A stretch of DNA of 64,000 nt. Source: Rhizophagus irregularis. Taxonomy: Eukaryota; Glomeromycota; Glomeromycetes; Glomerales; Glomeraceae. The first letter of the stretch is position 1. Each line of letters starts with the position of its first letter. The stretch spans positions 1,488,001 through 1,552,000 of the forward strand of contig NC_089431.1 in assembly GCF_026210795.1 (NCBI RefSeq), written 5' to 3'. The translations under genes were made by a program, and so were the position numbers. The notes under the pieces are model-generated. The model was given only the letters and a program-made list of their open reading frames with translations. It was not told the DNA's origin and made no database searches. Below, piece after piece: positions 11,101 through 23,003 of this stretch.

Positions 11101-12866
11101 ATGACAAGAAAAAGAATTAGTGGGTCTAATACTACATCATCAGTAAGAAGGTCAGCTCGCATTAAACGCGACGAACCTAAAGAAGAACAACTTTCAAATG
11201 AAGAAGCTGTTCAAGAAGTTTCTTCTGAAAATGAAGAAGCTCAACCTAAACCTTCATTACCTAAAAAACGCACCAAGGTTATTTTTCCCGCTTCTAAAAG
11301 TACACGTGCAAAAAAAGCTCGGAAGCAACAACAAATGGAAGAAACGAAAATTGATGAGAGCCCAGATAATGGCAGTCAAGAATCGGAGACTATCAAAGTA
11401 AAAAACAATGCTATTAAACAGTCTTACGAAGATAATACAGAAGACGCGTCAGCAACTGAAAGTACTAGTTTCGTATCCCTTAAAAGTCAGAATACTGAAA
11501 AATCGAGTATAACTACTCCCTCGAGCACTATCCCAAAACATGATAGTTCGGATATGAATACTGACGAATCTGATCCACTTGTTCAAGCAAAATGGGAAAT
11601 AATCAAAGCACAACTCTTTGAAGTTCCCAGAGAACCGCGTCCTGCTTATCGTGAATATCAAAACAAGTTGTTTACTAAACATCCTTGGATGAAGAAAAAA
11701 GATGTTGATTATCTCCAAAAATTATTTACAGATCCCAAATCCATGCTCGCTAAGAAACAATTGAAAGTAAGTATTTTCATTAAAATTTACTATCTTTTTT
11801 TTTTTCTACGAAAAGAGGATTAATTCGGTAATATTTGAATAGACGCTTTTAAATTTTCATGTATACAATAATTTTACAGATGATCAAAAAAGTCGTCTCT
11901 TGAAACTTTTACCGAATTGTGACTTAGTTCCAATTGCGAGCGATAATGGAGATCCTATTGACACTCCAAGAATTGAACGAGAATATTTAGCCGCGGGATT
12001 AGATTCTTATGAACCGGGTATATCTGAACCGGTTAGCGAACTCGATCCAAAAAAAGTTTGTCCTCGGTTTGATTTCTGGCTTTCAGATTCTTTCAAAGAT
12101 GCTCGATGGTGGTTCCAAACGAGCATTAAATATGGGTATAATACTAAAAATGGAGTCGATACACAATGGAATAATCTTGAAAAATTTAAAACTGAAGTTC
12201 CCAAGAATTGGAAGGTGAATATTCATTCATTCATTCGTTCGTTATATTTATACTAATTTAATGTCATTATTAACGTTCAATAGAACGATGATTATGAACA
12301 AGAGTGGGGAATCGGACTTTCTGAAAAAATGGGAAAAAAACAAATTGCAGGGTAAAAATATATTATATTGAAATCTTTATGTAACGTAAGTATATAAATG
12401 CTTACTTCACGATAATTTAAATTTGTGTTTTTAGTGATTCGGCACATATCTCTCTTCCTGAAATGACCAAGGCACAAATCATAAGACTGGATGATACATT
12501 AAAGTATAAACGGCAATTTAAAAATATGGGGATAACAGTCTTAATGGATTTGAAGGTTAGTAACTTACTTAATATAATAACTTTTATTCAATGGTATATT
12601 AATTCTTATTTGTTTAGGTTGTTGCTATTAATAAATCAAATGGCCATTTGCAACTCAAGTTATTTAAGGGTGAACAAAACAAAATCATAGATGATATACA
12701 TAATCCGACTCGCCTAGAAAATGAAGTATTAGATTTTGATGGTCGTGTTGCAAAAAGTTCTCGCCCTAATGGTAATGCCTTTAAAAATTTTAGTATTGTA
12801 AGGTCAGAAGATTATACCCCAAGTCTATTCGAGGCAAGAAAAGAATATTGGGCGAAAACCCAATGA
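11101..12866 (+). CDS. ASX-homology (DEUBAD) domain chromatin-type protein
   Basis: Exons: 11101-11766, 11843-12214, 12284-12351, 12435-12555, 12618-12866, giving 491 aa. Residues 1 to about 170 are basic, acidic and Ser-rich and probably disordered (start MTRKRISGSN). The ASXH/DEUBAD helical domain spans about 190-250: WEIIKAQLFEVPREP, then LFTDPKSMLAKKQL across the intron into TLLNFHVYNNF, then KSRLLKLLPNCD. It is followed by the FWLSDSFKDARWWFQ segment and a Trp/Glu-rich helix (NDDYEQEWG) that accompany this domain in other fungal proteins. The family includes animal Asx, which activates a BAP1-type deubiquitinase. Whether this fungal protein has such a partner cannot be read from sequence. 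The C-terminal 85 residues are not recognised. Confidence 0.8.
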
Positions 12867-13335
12867 TTTTGTTTTTCTTTTCTTATTTTCGTAGTTTCTT
12901 GTACATAATTCTTCATGCCTTTTCTTCTCTTCGATTAATATGAACTATAAAAGTTGATATCTATATTATTGATATTCTGAATACGTAATAGTAATTGAAT
13001 AGAGCCTTCCGAAAAATTTTTTACGTATAGCATACATATAAGTCTATGTGTTTATAATTATTGTTTAGTATTTAGATATTAATTATATTAACTATATTAT
13101 TATATTGTATAAATAAAGTTTGGGTCTTTTTGGTAGCATTTTATTTAAATATAATCTCTATCATTAACTATATCGAAAATGTCTAGTATCTAAATTAAGA
13201 TTAATAAATCAAACGTCATATTATTACTATCTATCAAACATTTGATATATATATTTTTATTACTTTTTTTAAAAAAGAATTGGTTCACAGCAATTAATCT
13301 TTTTTGAAAATTATTTTGTATAAAGCGTCAATTAG
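12867..13335. other. Convergent 3' spacer
   Basis: AT-rich tail-to-tail spacer between the ASXH gene and the HMG-like gene. It contains a T/A-rich 3' flank with an AATAAA at about 13111. No gene is recognised. Confidence 0.5.
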
Positions 13336-15028
13336 TTAATTGAGCACAATTTTATCGTCTTTTTTCCTAAAAGAAATATTATATAAACAATCTAAAATTT
13401 GTTTTTTCTGGGCAACTTTAAGAACACCAAAATCATCAAATGGTACATCACTGGGCCATCCTATAACTTCTATTTCACCTTGATGATCTTTCCATTTTTT
13501 GTAAGGAATTATTAAACCTTCTGTGCCGAGAGCGCTATCTATTAAATAAATTTTTTTAGTAAATTTTACTAAAGAAAAACTTTTTAATCATCAAAAAAGA
13601 ACATACTATAACGAGCACGTAAAATAGCTCTAACTCTTGCTTTAACATCAGCAGAATTAATGTTTCTATGCGTACTACTAACAACAATTGGACTGTGAGA
13701 CAAATCATTATATTTTGAAGTAGAATTTGGTGTGGTAGAAAGTTCCCTCTTAATTCTTTTAGCTGGCGGTGTAACTATTTGCCCAGTTTGTTCTATAATA
13801 AATAGGCAATTTTAGTAAAAAAATTGTGTTTCTAGTAGAAAATAAAAAATCTTACCAAGATAACGATTTTTTGAAAAAATTTCAAATTTATCTAATAAAG
13901 GATACATTTCAGGACTGGCACTAAAGAACGCTTCACCACTATTCGTGCCAATAAAAGTTGAAGAAAATGAATCATTACTTCTGCTAGGTACAATAAGCAT
14001 TGCTACTTCTAATCCACATTTTTTTTCCATACAGCAAATCTAAAATAAATAAAATTGGTTTTAATTTCTTTAAAGAACACAAGAGATTATAAATATATAA
14101 ACTTACCGTATTTTTTATGTTATTAATGTCAGATTGTGCTTGTGCATGACGTTTCCTTGAATTTTCAATATAATCAAATTGAACTTCTTTCATTTCTTCC
14201 AATGAAGTCTTTTCCTCGTATTTTTGTTTGTCGGGTTCTGAAAGAGATTTCCAAGCAATTGCACAAGCTTTATTAGATTCAGTTCCGAAAGAAGAATTAA
14301 ACTCTTCCTTATGATTTGACCCCCAATCTGTAGCTTGGATAACATTATATCCAGACTTTTTTTGTTTAACAGTTTCATGATGATCTTTCACATATTTCTA
14401 AATAAATGGTAAAACTTCACTTCATTGATGAAATAATGTGGAATATATATATTTAAGCATTCATTAAATACCTGAATCCATGAAACATCTATATTAAGAT
14501 CCTGTGCGATCTGCTTTATAGCCAAATCATGTCGATAAAATTCTTCTTCAAGCTTACGAATCGCTTCCTCTGTGAGTTGAGCGGGTTTGTTAGGGACTAT
14601 TTTGCCCAATTAAGATAAATTTAGTCGACACAACCATAAGATCAAAATTAATAAATCATCATCTAACCTTTCTTGTCATTTTTCTCTCCTATTTCAGAAT
14701 CTTCTCCGTAATCAATATTTATAGTATTAACTGAAATCATGTCATTGTCAACTTCACGTACATCTAAACCTTGTACACCGGCGTTATCAATGTTTTGAGT
14801 AATTTCTACTGAATTATTATTGTTACTATCCATTAATGCTGCCTGAATAGATTGTTCCATTTCAGTCCATTGATCTTTTTGATTTATTGTAATGGATTCC
14901 CGAGAATCGGAATCTATTAACATTGCTTCTTCATGATTTATTATGGATTCTTGATGATTAATTTGTTCAAACTCATTAGGTAATTCTGAATTTCGTACAA
15001 CCTTATGTTTTTGTTTTCTTTTATCCAT
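13336..15028 (-). CDS. HMG-box-like DNA-binding protein
   Basis: Six exons on the minus strand: 15028-14668, 14596-14472, 14397-14107, 14039-13856, 13792-13607, 13538-13336, giving 449 aa. Residues 1-120 are acidic and Asn/Ser-rich. Residues about 121-165 form a helical segment with HTH-like spacing (LAIKQIAQDLNIDVSWIQ). Residues about 175-260 resemble an HMG box, with the characteristic AWKSLSEPDKQKYEEK helix. The C-terminal 110 residues (VRAILRARYNSALGTEGLI, then IEVIGWPSDVPFDDFG) are conserved-looking but unknown to me. Probably a transcription or chromatin factor. The HMG call rests on one helix pattern, so a diverged relative is possible. It shares a 766-bp divergent spacer with the F-box gene. 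Confidence 0.68.
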
Positions 15029-15794
15029 TGCTCAAGTCTTCAAGTGGAATTAATGTATTATCAGTAAATATAATTAAAATCTACGGACAAACCATGGAAT
15101 ATTATTTACAAAATTTTTTTTTTACTTACACTGAAGTCAAAATACGAAAAGTCGCGCTAAAAAATAGTTTTATCACTGCAAAGTCATTATATACTTTATA
15201 TACTAAACAAAAAAAAAAATTATATAATTACTATTACCTTTTACAAAAAAAGAATAAAAAGAAGCGACCAGTTATAGTTCAATAAAGATGTCAACCTTCA
15301 ACTAGGCAATAAAATATTTCTTATTTTTATAATTATCGGATATTTAGAATTTGCGAAGTTTGAAAACTACCGCAGTAACTAAATTCTTTGCAACATGGGC
15401 GTGACATAAATTGTGTAGTTAAGGTCATAGTAAACTACACATGGGCTCTTTGACCATACTTATTTACCACATAGGATGTATAAACAATTTAAACTATGAT
15501 AATCTTTCGGCTCCCAATAATGCCGGCATAAACTTTTTCGGATTATTATCAAAAAAAGAAATTATTTTCGCGCGTTTTTATTTCGAAGGCTTGGCAAAAT
15601 AAATATAGCCCATACTAGCTAAAACTGGAAAAATTTTCGATCATGTAGATCATTACTCGGAAAACTTTCACCGGGAAAAAGGGTTAATTTTAGACCAATA
15701 ATTTTTTTACATACACTTCGCAGTGAATTATTTATATTACTAAATTGTGAAATTAGATTAGAATAGACTATAACTATAATTCAGTCTTTGGAAC
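15029..15794. promoter_or_regulatory. Divergent promoter region, HMG-like gene / F-box gene
   Basis: 766 bp between head-to-head genes. It contains a 9-bp perfect inverted repeat (15412-15420 and 15433-15441), listed separately. The rest is AT-rich. Promoter status is inferred from gene orientation only. Confidence 0.4.
15412..15441. repeat. Perfect 9-bp inverted repeat with 12-nt spacer
   Basis: TGTGTAGTT and AACTACACA are exact reverse complements 12 nt apart. The heptamer CATGGGC occurs just outside both arms. It could be a binding site for a dimeric regulator, a small cruciform, or chance; function unknown. Confidence 0.5.
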
Positions 15795-17378
15795 ATGGCA
15801 CAATGTCTTTCAGCGGAATGTTTGCAACAAATTATTTCATATCTCGAAGGCGATAATAAGTCTTTACATTCATGTCTATTGGTAAATCGTTTCTGGTGTT
15901 ATAATACGGTCAGCACTTTATGGAGCCGCCCTTGGTGTTTTTATGAAATTACACAAACCTCAGCAACAAGTCTAATTCAAACTTATGTAGATTGTTTGTC
16001 AGAAGAAGCAAAAATTAATTTGTATAGTAATGGAATTATATGTAGAAATCATCTTAAATCAGCTCCTCTTATTTTTGATTATCCTTCATTTTTACGCTCT
16101 CTTGATTATGATTATATGTATTGGACAATCTCACAATGGCTTGTATCTTGTTGGCTTTATCGTGTCTTAAATTATGAGGAAGAAGTCAATGAATGCCAAA
16201 CAGATCGTATTGAAGATTGTATTATAAGATTCGCACCGGATGAAAGGTTCAATAATGACGAATACAATGAAATTGAAGAAGAGAATGAAAGAAAAACTAT
16301 TCTTGTAGCGAGGGAATTATGTAATCTCTTTAAGAATCGATGCAGAACTTTTCATGATCTTCATCTAGAGAATAAGGCCATTCAAAGTAATGAATTTTTA
16401 TTCTTGCCATCATCCACAGATCCCTGTAATTATTTGACAAATCTACGGCAGCTTGTCTGTTTAGGTGACAATAAATCTGAACTTTTACTTGCCATATCAG
16501 AAGTCTGTAAAAATTTGCGTAAAGTTTCCATAGGATTTCCGTTAGCGCTTCAATGGAAATCTCATTATGAATCTGATGCAATGAGCTTGGGTACTCTTAT
16601 TGAAAAACAAACGCGTTTAGAAAGTGTGTGTTTGTACGGATACAAACGTTTAATCTCTTACTTAATAGGGTCTCTTTTGTCTCAGTCAATGTCTTTAAAT
16701 ATTTTGGAATTAATGTATACAGATTTTAGAGAAGCACAAGATTACCAGAGCCTAGCATTATTACCTTCTTGTAAAAACTTAAAATCTTTAAAAATTCACA
16801 ATTGTTTTATTCCTCCTGATGAAAGAATAATGCCATTAACTTCTTTACAACAATTGGAGGAATTTGATTTTTGTAATGAATGGAATCCATTATATCCGTT
16901 AATACAACAAAAATTTTGGGACGAATTATTTCTAAATAATGCGAATACCTTGAGAAAATTGTCATTGTGGTGGGTTAGATCTGACTCAAAGGATGGTGCG
17001 AAAATTATTGAATCAATTACAAAACGATGTTCGAAGAACATTTCAATTCTTCACTTACCTATATTATTTACACATGAAATATTAACGTTATTTGATCATT
17101 GTAGACAACTTAAAGAATTTTCTTTCAGTGGGGATGACTTGGATGCAAATGAATTTTTATCACAGTTGGGTGCATTTACACCTACTACTTTACGTTCTTT
17201 AACCATTAAAGATGGTCATAGTGGTGGTTGGAACTTTACTGAAAAATCGCTATATTCTTTTCTTTCTAGTTGTCAGGCTAAATTACAAATTATGGACTTA
17301 ACTTCTTGTTCGTGTATGACTGATAGACACTATGATGTTATCAGTAGGCGCGGAATTATTAATTGTTTACATAAATAA
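15795..17378 (+). CDS. F-box protein with LRR-like C-terminal region
   Basis: Single-exon 527-aa protein. Residues 3-48 form the F-box: CLSAECLQQIISYLEGDNKS, then LHSCLLVNRFWCYNTVSTLW, the segment that binds Skp1 in SCF ubiquitin ligases. The rest consists of irregular Leu-rich units (NLRQLVCLGD, SLNILELMYTDF, NLKSLKIHNCF, TLRSLTIKDGH), suggesting an LRR-type solenoid for substrate recognition. Intronless F-box/LRR-like genes of about 500 aa are expanded in arbuscular mycorrhizal fungi, and this copy looks intact. The substrate is unknown. Confidence 0.88.
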   Translation: MAQCLSAECLQQIISYLEGDNKSLHSCLLVNRFWCYNTVSTLWSRPWCFYEITQTSATSLIQTYVDCLSEEAKINLYSNGIICRNHLKSAPLIFDYPSFLRSLDYDYMYWTISQWLVSCWLYRVLNYEEEVNECQTDRIEDCIIRFAPDERFNNDEYNEIEEENERKTILVARELCNLFKNRCRTFHDLHLENKAIQSNEFLFLPSSTDPCNYLTNLRQLVCLGDNKSELLLAISEVCKNLRKVSIGFPLALQWKSHYESDAMSLGTLIEKQTRLESVCLYGYKRLISYLIGSLLSQSMSLNILELMYTDFREAQDYQSLALLPSCKNLKSLKIHNCFIPPDERIMPLTSLQQLEEFDFCNEWNPLYPLIQQKFWDELFLNNANTLRKLSLWWVRSDSKDGAKIIESITKRCSKNISILHLPILFTHEILTLFDHCRQLKEFSFSGDDLDANEFLSQLGAFTPTTLRSLTIKDGHSGGWNFTEKSLYSFLSSCQAKLQIMDLTSCSCMTDRHYDVISRRGIINCLHK

Positions 17379-17774
17379 TGTGATTTATATTTATTTTATC
17401 AAAATATAACTTAAATATCTCATGTAAATATGTACCTCAGAGTCTCAAATGATAATTGCATTTTTTTTAAAGTGAGTTTCATAATATGAATCTGAAATTA
17501 TATTTAACTTTCTATTGGATGGATAACCTACACCATCCTATCCACTTTGTTCACTCTTACAAACGGTATTGACATTATCAAATGATACTGCTATAATTAT
17601 ATTCTAAATAGTTTTGCAGAATTACTTGAACCCGAGTTACAATTAGTATCAAAGTTCACACAACGCTAATTAAAATGATGCCAATCAAATTCTATAGGCC
17701 AATCAAATCGCTGATTACATAAATTCAAATTGCAGATTAAAATTTACATAAAATTTTTTAGTTTTTTTCCGATA
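17379..17774. other. Spacer, F-box gene to DBP8
   Basis: 396 bp between co-directional genes, holding the 3' end of the F-box gene and the DBP8 promoter. Two CCAATCAAAT/TCAAAT elements lie at about 17683 and 17700 (..GCCAATCAAAT..), spaced 16 bp, which resemble CCAAT boxes. Confidence 0.4.
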
Positions 17775-19764
17775 ATGACATTAAATAATAAAACCAATAT
17801 TTCTTTAGAATCGGAAAAATTTATCAATGTCATTGAATCACAAAAGACATCAAAGAATCCCTCAAAAACATTTGAAGAATTAGGGTTAAATCCATGGTTA
17901 ATTGATGCATTAAAAGCAATGTCAATAAAATTTCCTTCAGAGATACAAAAAGTTTGTATACCACAGATATTGAACGGGAAAGATTGTATAGGAGGAGCAA
18001 AAACAGGTTCAGGAAAAACTGCTGCATTCGCCTTACCAATTTTACAAAAATTGTCGGAAGATCCATTTGGTGTTTTTGCTCTTGTTTTAACTCCAACAAG
18101 GTGTGTAATGATTAATTGAAAAATGAATGTTTGTGTCAGATCACTTTATAATATTATTTAATTATAGAGAATTGGCTTTTCAAATCGCCGATCAATTTCG
18201 AGTACTTGGAAAAAGTATAAATCTTAAAGAGTGTGTCGTAGTTGGAGGACTTGATATGATGAGCCAATCATTACAATTATCCAGGAAACCTCATGTAGTT
18301 ATAGCAACACCTGGTCGACTTGTAGATCATATCAATAGTAGCGCAATTGCACCTTGTTTAAGCAGAATAAGATTTTTGGTAAATTTTCAAACATTGATTG
18401 TTATGTAAGAGGATTGTTTGATTGAAATTTAATTTTGTGATTCATTCCTATTGGTAAAGGTTCTTGATGAGGCAGATCGTTTATTATCTGATACATTTGC
18501 TGAAGATCTTGCAGTTATATTTGATACTATACCAAAAAAACGGCAAACATTGTTATTTACAGCGACAATGACAGAAAATATCTTGCAATTACAAGATGCG
18601 CAAGAAGAAGACCCTAACAGAAAACCCTTTATTTATCAAGTTAAATCAGAGTAAGTTTGTAATTTGTCTTGAATTCTTAAGTATTAATGTTTATTTTTAT
18701 TCTTTATCTTTAATTTAGTATATCGACAGTATCAACGTTGTCGCAATTTTATGTTTTCATCCCGTCACACATACGTGAGCCATATTTAACTCATCTTCTA
18801 AGATCAGAAGAGCTTTCAAATAAATCTACCATAATATTTTGTGGTAGATGTAGAACTGCTGAATTGCTACGTGTTATGCTTGTAGAGTTGGACATTCGTT
18901 GTACAAGTTTACATTCTATGATGAGTCAAAAAGAAAGATTAAACAGTTTGGGTAAATTCAAAGCAGAAATAGTGAGGGTGTTGATTGCTACTGATGTTGG
19001 CAGTCGGTAAGTCTTATTATACGAATTACATGATTTCAACCATGATATATATTTTGATTATTTGTTCTTTTTATAATTTGTAGTGGTCTTGATATTCCGA
19101 CAGTGCAATTAGTTGTTAATTTTGATATACCACGTGATCCCACAGATTACATTCATCGAGTCGGTCGTACTGCAAGAGCCGGTATGAATAATACCCTAGT
19201 ATTAATGATTTGATTTTTTTTATCCAAGTATAATAGTATAATTCGTATAAACCATTAATTTTTTTATTTTTAATATCTTATAGGTAGAGGTGGTATAGCT
19301 TTATCAATTGTAACTGAACGCGACATTGAACTTGTACAAAATATTGAAACAAGAATAAGTGAGCATAAATTTATATATGAATATTTTTATATATTTATAT
19401 TTTATATATTTATATATTTTTTATTTTTTTTATTTTGTAGATAAAAAAATGGAAGAATGGAAAATTAATGAAAATAAAGTTTTAGAAAGTTTAAATGAAA
19501 TTGCTACCGCAAAAAGAGTTGCAACGATGGTAATTTTCTGATTCACATCCATTATTATATAATATTCTTACACTTTGATTAATTAATTATATATTCTCAA
19601 TTTATATTTATTAGCATTTACATGATACCAACTTTGGAGCTTCAAAAGAAATCCAAAAAAAGAAACATAGTCTTTTAGAAACAAAAAGTACGAGAAATGT
19701 TATTTCAAAGAAAAGGTTTAAAAAAAATGAAAAAGGAAAAGATAAAATTAAAAAAATTCTCTAA
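17775..19764 (+). CDS. DBP8: DEAD-box RNA helicase, Dbp8/DDX49 type
   Basis: ATP-dependent RNA helicase of the nucleolar Dbp8/DDX49 group, needed for 18S rRNA maturation in yeast. Eight exons: 17775-18100, 18168-18378, 18460-18650, 18719-19006, 19084-19181, 19284-19358, 19441-19529, 19615-19764, giving 475 aa. Visible motifs: Q motif (F33..Q58), motif I AKTGSGKT (75-82), Ia TPTRELA, TPGR, motif II VLDEAD (180-185), motif III FTATMT, IV IIFCGRC, V ATDVGSRGLD and [12 protein letters not shown]. The C-terminus is a Lys-rich tail, as in the subgroup. I chose the ATG at 17775; an in-frame ATG 45 bp upstream would add a hydrophobic leader unlike the family. Confidence 0.95.
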
Positions 19765-19918
19765 AAAGATAATAATTAATTTCCTATCATATTATAATAT
19801 GAGGAAAAGTTAAAATTATACTTTCGTAAAATTACAATCAATATTAAAATGTGATTTCAACGCCTGCTGACCGAAAGCTATATTCGAAAAAAATAAGCAG
19901 ACCAAATATAATTCTAAT

Positions 19919-19942
19919 ATATAATAATAATAATAATAATCT
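19919..19942. repeat. AAT/TAA trinucleotide microsatellite
   Basis: Run of TAATAA repeats in the convergent 3' region between DBP8 and the SYN8-like gene. Confidence 0.7.
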
Positions 19943-20003
19943 AATAGCCAAAATAATTATATAAGAGTAAAGCGTTCGCTCGATAATAATATAAATACAA
20001 AAA

Positions 20004-20999
20004 TTACGATAAAATTATGATTAATAAAACTAATATTGAAATCAACAAAGCAATTATCCAAAAAGATCCTAAATAAATTAAATTAAAATTCATTAAAAAG
20101 AAAATTTTATATATATATATATATATAAATAATTTATTATAAAAAATTTACCCTTTTCCTTTGCTTTTTTTGATACTTTGGTAAGATTTCTTTTTGCTTT
20201 ATTTAATCTTCCTTCAGTTCTATCAACTATATCTTCCGTTTCCGCTAATAGCTCTACCTGATAATTCAATTCTTCACCAATCATTAATCCCAATTGTTGC
20301 TGACGACCTATTGCGGCGCTCAATCTATCTAAATCCTCGTCTTGATCTATATTTTTTAATAAATAATTAGGCTTAAAACTGAAAAGAAATAAAATCGCAA
20401 TTAACTTACTTTGTATCATTCGTTGTTGCAACTGAATAACTACAGCATTATCATAATCATCCGCTTGGTCAGAAAATCTTACAGTTTTTTTTGATTTCTT
20501 GGAAGAAGGTTCATCCATGTTATTAAGTCCAAGTAGTAGTTTCCTGAATATTTATTAAAATGATTAGATTTAAATCAAATATGTAATACATCTGTATACA
20601 CTATATCCACCTGGCAGAGGGCTTATCTTGCAATAAAGCTTCAAGTTTATCAATTTGTTTGGTTAATTTGATAAGAGTATCTTCTTTTTCCTTAAGTTCC
20701 TTTGAACTCCTAAATTAATTTTCAAATAATTTTATTAACGTAAATGCGAACAGACTATTTTGATTAAATAGGTATATTAGAGTATAAATGAAATTACATT
20801 GCACATACAGAGTCCCTGACTCCTCGGCAGCTGATAATTCCTCTTCCAATTCTTTAATACCAAACCGTAACTTCTCCATATTTTTATCAAGTGTTTCTTC
20901 ATGTGGGTACTCTATATCTTCAGCTCTACATCTATTTCTCTCGTAAATGCTAGCTAAAGTGTTGTCTGCCAAAATACTGAGTTTTGAGCTTTTCTCCAT
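20004..20999 (-). CDS. Qc-SNARE, SYN8/syntaxin-8 type
   Basis: Tail-anchored SNARE of the endosomal/Golgi fusion machinery. Five exons on the minus strand: 20999-20809, 20709-20611, 20543-20410, 20346-20152, 20068-20004, giving 227 aa. The N-terminal half is helical (KNMEKLRFGIKELEEELSAA). The SNARE motif runs about 138-200 (DEDLDRLSAAIGRQQQLG, then EELNYQVELLAETEDIVDRT); the zero-layer glutamine is that of NYQVE. The last exon encodes a 21-residue hydrophobic anchor, GSFWIIALLISILVLLIIIL plus Ser, immediately before the stop. Without this last exon the reading frame runs into the intron and loses the anchor, which supports the splice. The Qc/Syn8 subclass is likely; Tlg1 or Use1 kinship is less likely. 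Confidence 0.83.
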
Positions 21000-21261
21000 T
21001 ATTAACGAGTAGATGTTTTAAATTTAATAATAATGTCTCCTAATAATTCTAAAATAATGTTTTAACCCTTATAAATACCACTACTTTAAAAGGTTACCGA
21101 GTAATTGTTTAAGGCTCTTCTGCTGTGTATCATATCACTAGGTAGCTAGCCAATTAAAGGTAAACGGAATTTATGGAACTCCAAATCTTGTAAATCATTC
21201 ATTTCATTTCCGAAAATATTGATTCATTGTTTAATTTTAAATTCTATATTTTGAAAAAAAG
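21000..21261. promoter_or_regulatory. Divergent promoter region, SYN8-like / SET genes
   Basis: 262-bp head-to-head spacer that must carry both promoters. An inverted or direct CCAAT sequence (AGCCAATTAAAGG) lies near 21149. Confidence 0.4.
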
Positions 21262-22598
21262 ATGGCGGCAAGTTTACATTCTGAAATAGAAAATGGTGGT
21301 ATCGGAACAATTGATGAAGCAATTAACGAAGAAATGAAAGCAATAAACCAAGAAATCGAGGCGGCTGAATTCGAAATTGGTATTTCTATTCATTTTTGAA
21401 ATTAAAAATGATGAGAATTATGAATGTTTTTCTATAAATTAATCATCTTTGATTTTTTTATGAAGCGAAACAACAAATTAAAGTATTTAAACCTATTTAC
21501 GAAAAAAGAAAAAAAGTTTTCAAGAAAATCCCGAAGTTTTGGTCACAAGTAGTAAGTATCATCACATATTTATTTAATTTGAAATATTTAAATAAATTAA
21601 TTCTTGCTATCTTTATTTATCTTGATGATAGCTTACGAAGCATATTTTTGTTGGTAAGTCATAATTATCTTTTTGATCAATTCTTTTTTCGTTATTAAAT
21701 TCGAACAATAATTTTTATATTTATTTCAGCGCAATATTTGGTTAACGACGATGATTCGGTATTTTTATATGGTCAATTTTAATGTTTGATATGTTACAGA
21801 GTTCAATTCTATAACTGATAATTTGTTCTCAGGTTGTTCAATATATTGACGACATAACTGTTGAAAAGGATGAAAATTCGTTAGAAAGTTTCAAAATTAT
21901 CTTGAGTTTTTCTGAGAATGAATATTTCAAAAATAAAGAACTTGTAAAGGTAAATGAATTTCGGTCGTTCCAGATTAGGCTGATATTATTATGTTATATC
22001 TACGTATTGATTTGTCTATTTCTTTAACTAGGAATTTATTGTTGACGCTGATGGGCAACGTAAGATAAAAAGCACGCCAATTGACTGGATCGAGGGCAGA
22101 GTACGTTAAGCTAAAAGTTCTTTTTTAAACGCATTTTTACCAAAATTTAACTTTTTTATTGCAATAAAGGATTATACAAAAAAACGTAAAGTTGATGAAG
22201 AAGAGGATGAAAGTTTTATTAAATGGTTTTCTGAAGAAAACACTGACGATAGTTCTTGGGAATTAGGAAGAAATTTCAGAGATGAAGTTTATCCTCAAGC
22301 CTGGATGTAAATATAAAATTTCTATTTTTAGTTCTTATTAATACCTTAGATTGATTTCCTGTCACTTTAAACATAGGATTTATGTGACAGATGTGACAGA
22401 AGATTATGATGAAGAAGACGAAGAAGAAGGTGTCAATCAAGATTTTGATGAAGAAGAGTCGGAAGAAGGTTTGGAAATATTTAATCCTCATTTTATTTAT
22501 TTATAATATTTATCCCATTTATTTACATTATTGTTTTTTTTTTATTTTCAATTATAGAAGAGTTGGAAGTGCCTAATAAGCGTGCAAAGCATAATTAA
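21262..22598 (+). CDS. SET/NAP-family histone chaperone
   Basis: Histone chaperone of the NAP1/SET (TAF-I, Vps75-like) fold. Nine exons: 21262-21379, 21466-21551, 21632-21653, 21730-21758, 21833-21949, 22032-22100, 22170-22306, 22377-22468, 22558-22598, giving 236 aa. The long N-terminal dimerisation helix starts near residue 15 (IDEAINEEMKAINQEIEAAE) and is followed by RRKVFKKIPKFWSQV-like sequence typical of SET. The earmuff domain includes FKIILSFSENEYFKNKEL and SFIKWFSEEN. The tail is strongly acidic (DYDEEDEEEG, DFDEEESEEEE), ending in a short basic PNKRAKHN that may act as a nuclear signal. Exons 3 and 4 are only 22 and 29 nt. Size and order fit SET rather than NAP1. Confidence 0.9.
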
Positions 22599-22649
22599 TA
22601 AGAAAAAGCAATTATTGTAACTAATTTTAAATTGTTGTTTACATATTTC

Positions 22650-22719
22650 ACAATTCTGAAAATTTGAGATTATTTATTCAAGAAACAATTCTGAGAATTG
22701 AGATTATTTATTCAAAGAA
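22650..22719. repeat. Two-copy tandem repeat, about 35 bp unit
   Basis: The unit begins ACAATTCTGA and ends GATTATTTATTCAA(A)G. The second copy (from about 22685) differs by a few changes, and a partial third start (ACAATTA) follows. It lies in the 3' flank of SET. Confidence 0.7.
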
Positions 22720-22988
22720 AACAATTACTTAAAATTTCTTTTTACGCTATTTATTACTTTTGATATCCATGTCTTATTTAAATGTTAATTTATTTATTCT
22801 TGTATTTTAATGGCTAAACTTGTAACCAAGGTAATAATTTATAGGGTATTGAATTATCTTTCACTATTTAAATCTTTTATGTATTTTTTTAATAAAACTG
22901 AATATAATTTGTTTTTAGCTGTATAAAATGATAAAACCAAGTTCTGCTTTGTTACTCAATATAAAGCCGGAAGGAAAATTTCTATCAT

Positions 22989-23003
22989 GTCTCTCTCTCT
23001 CTC
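22989..23003. repeat. CT dinucleotide microsatellite
   Basis: Short (CT)n run in the SET-TTI1 spacer. Confidence 0.6.
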
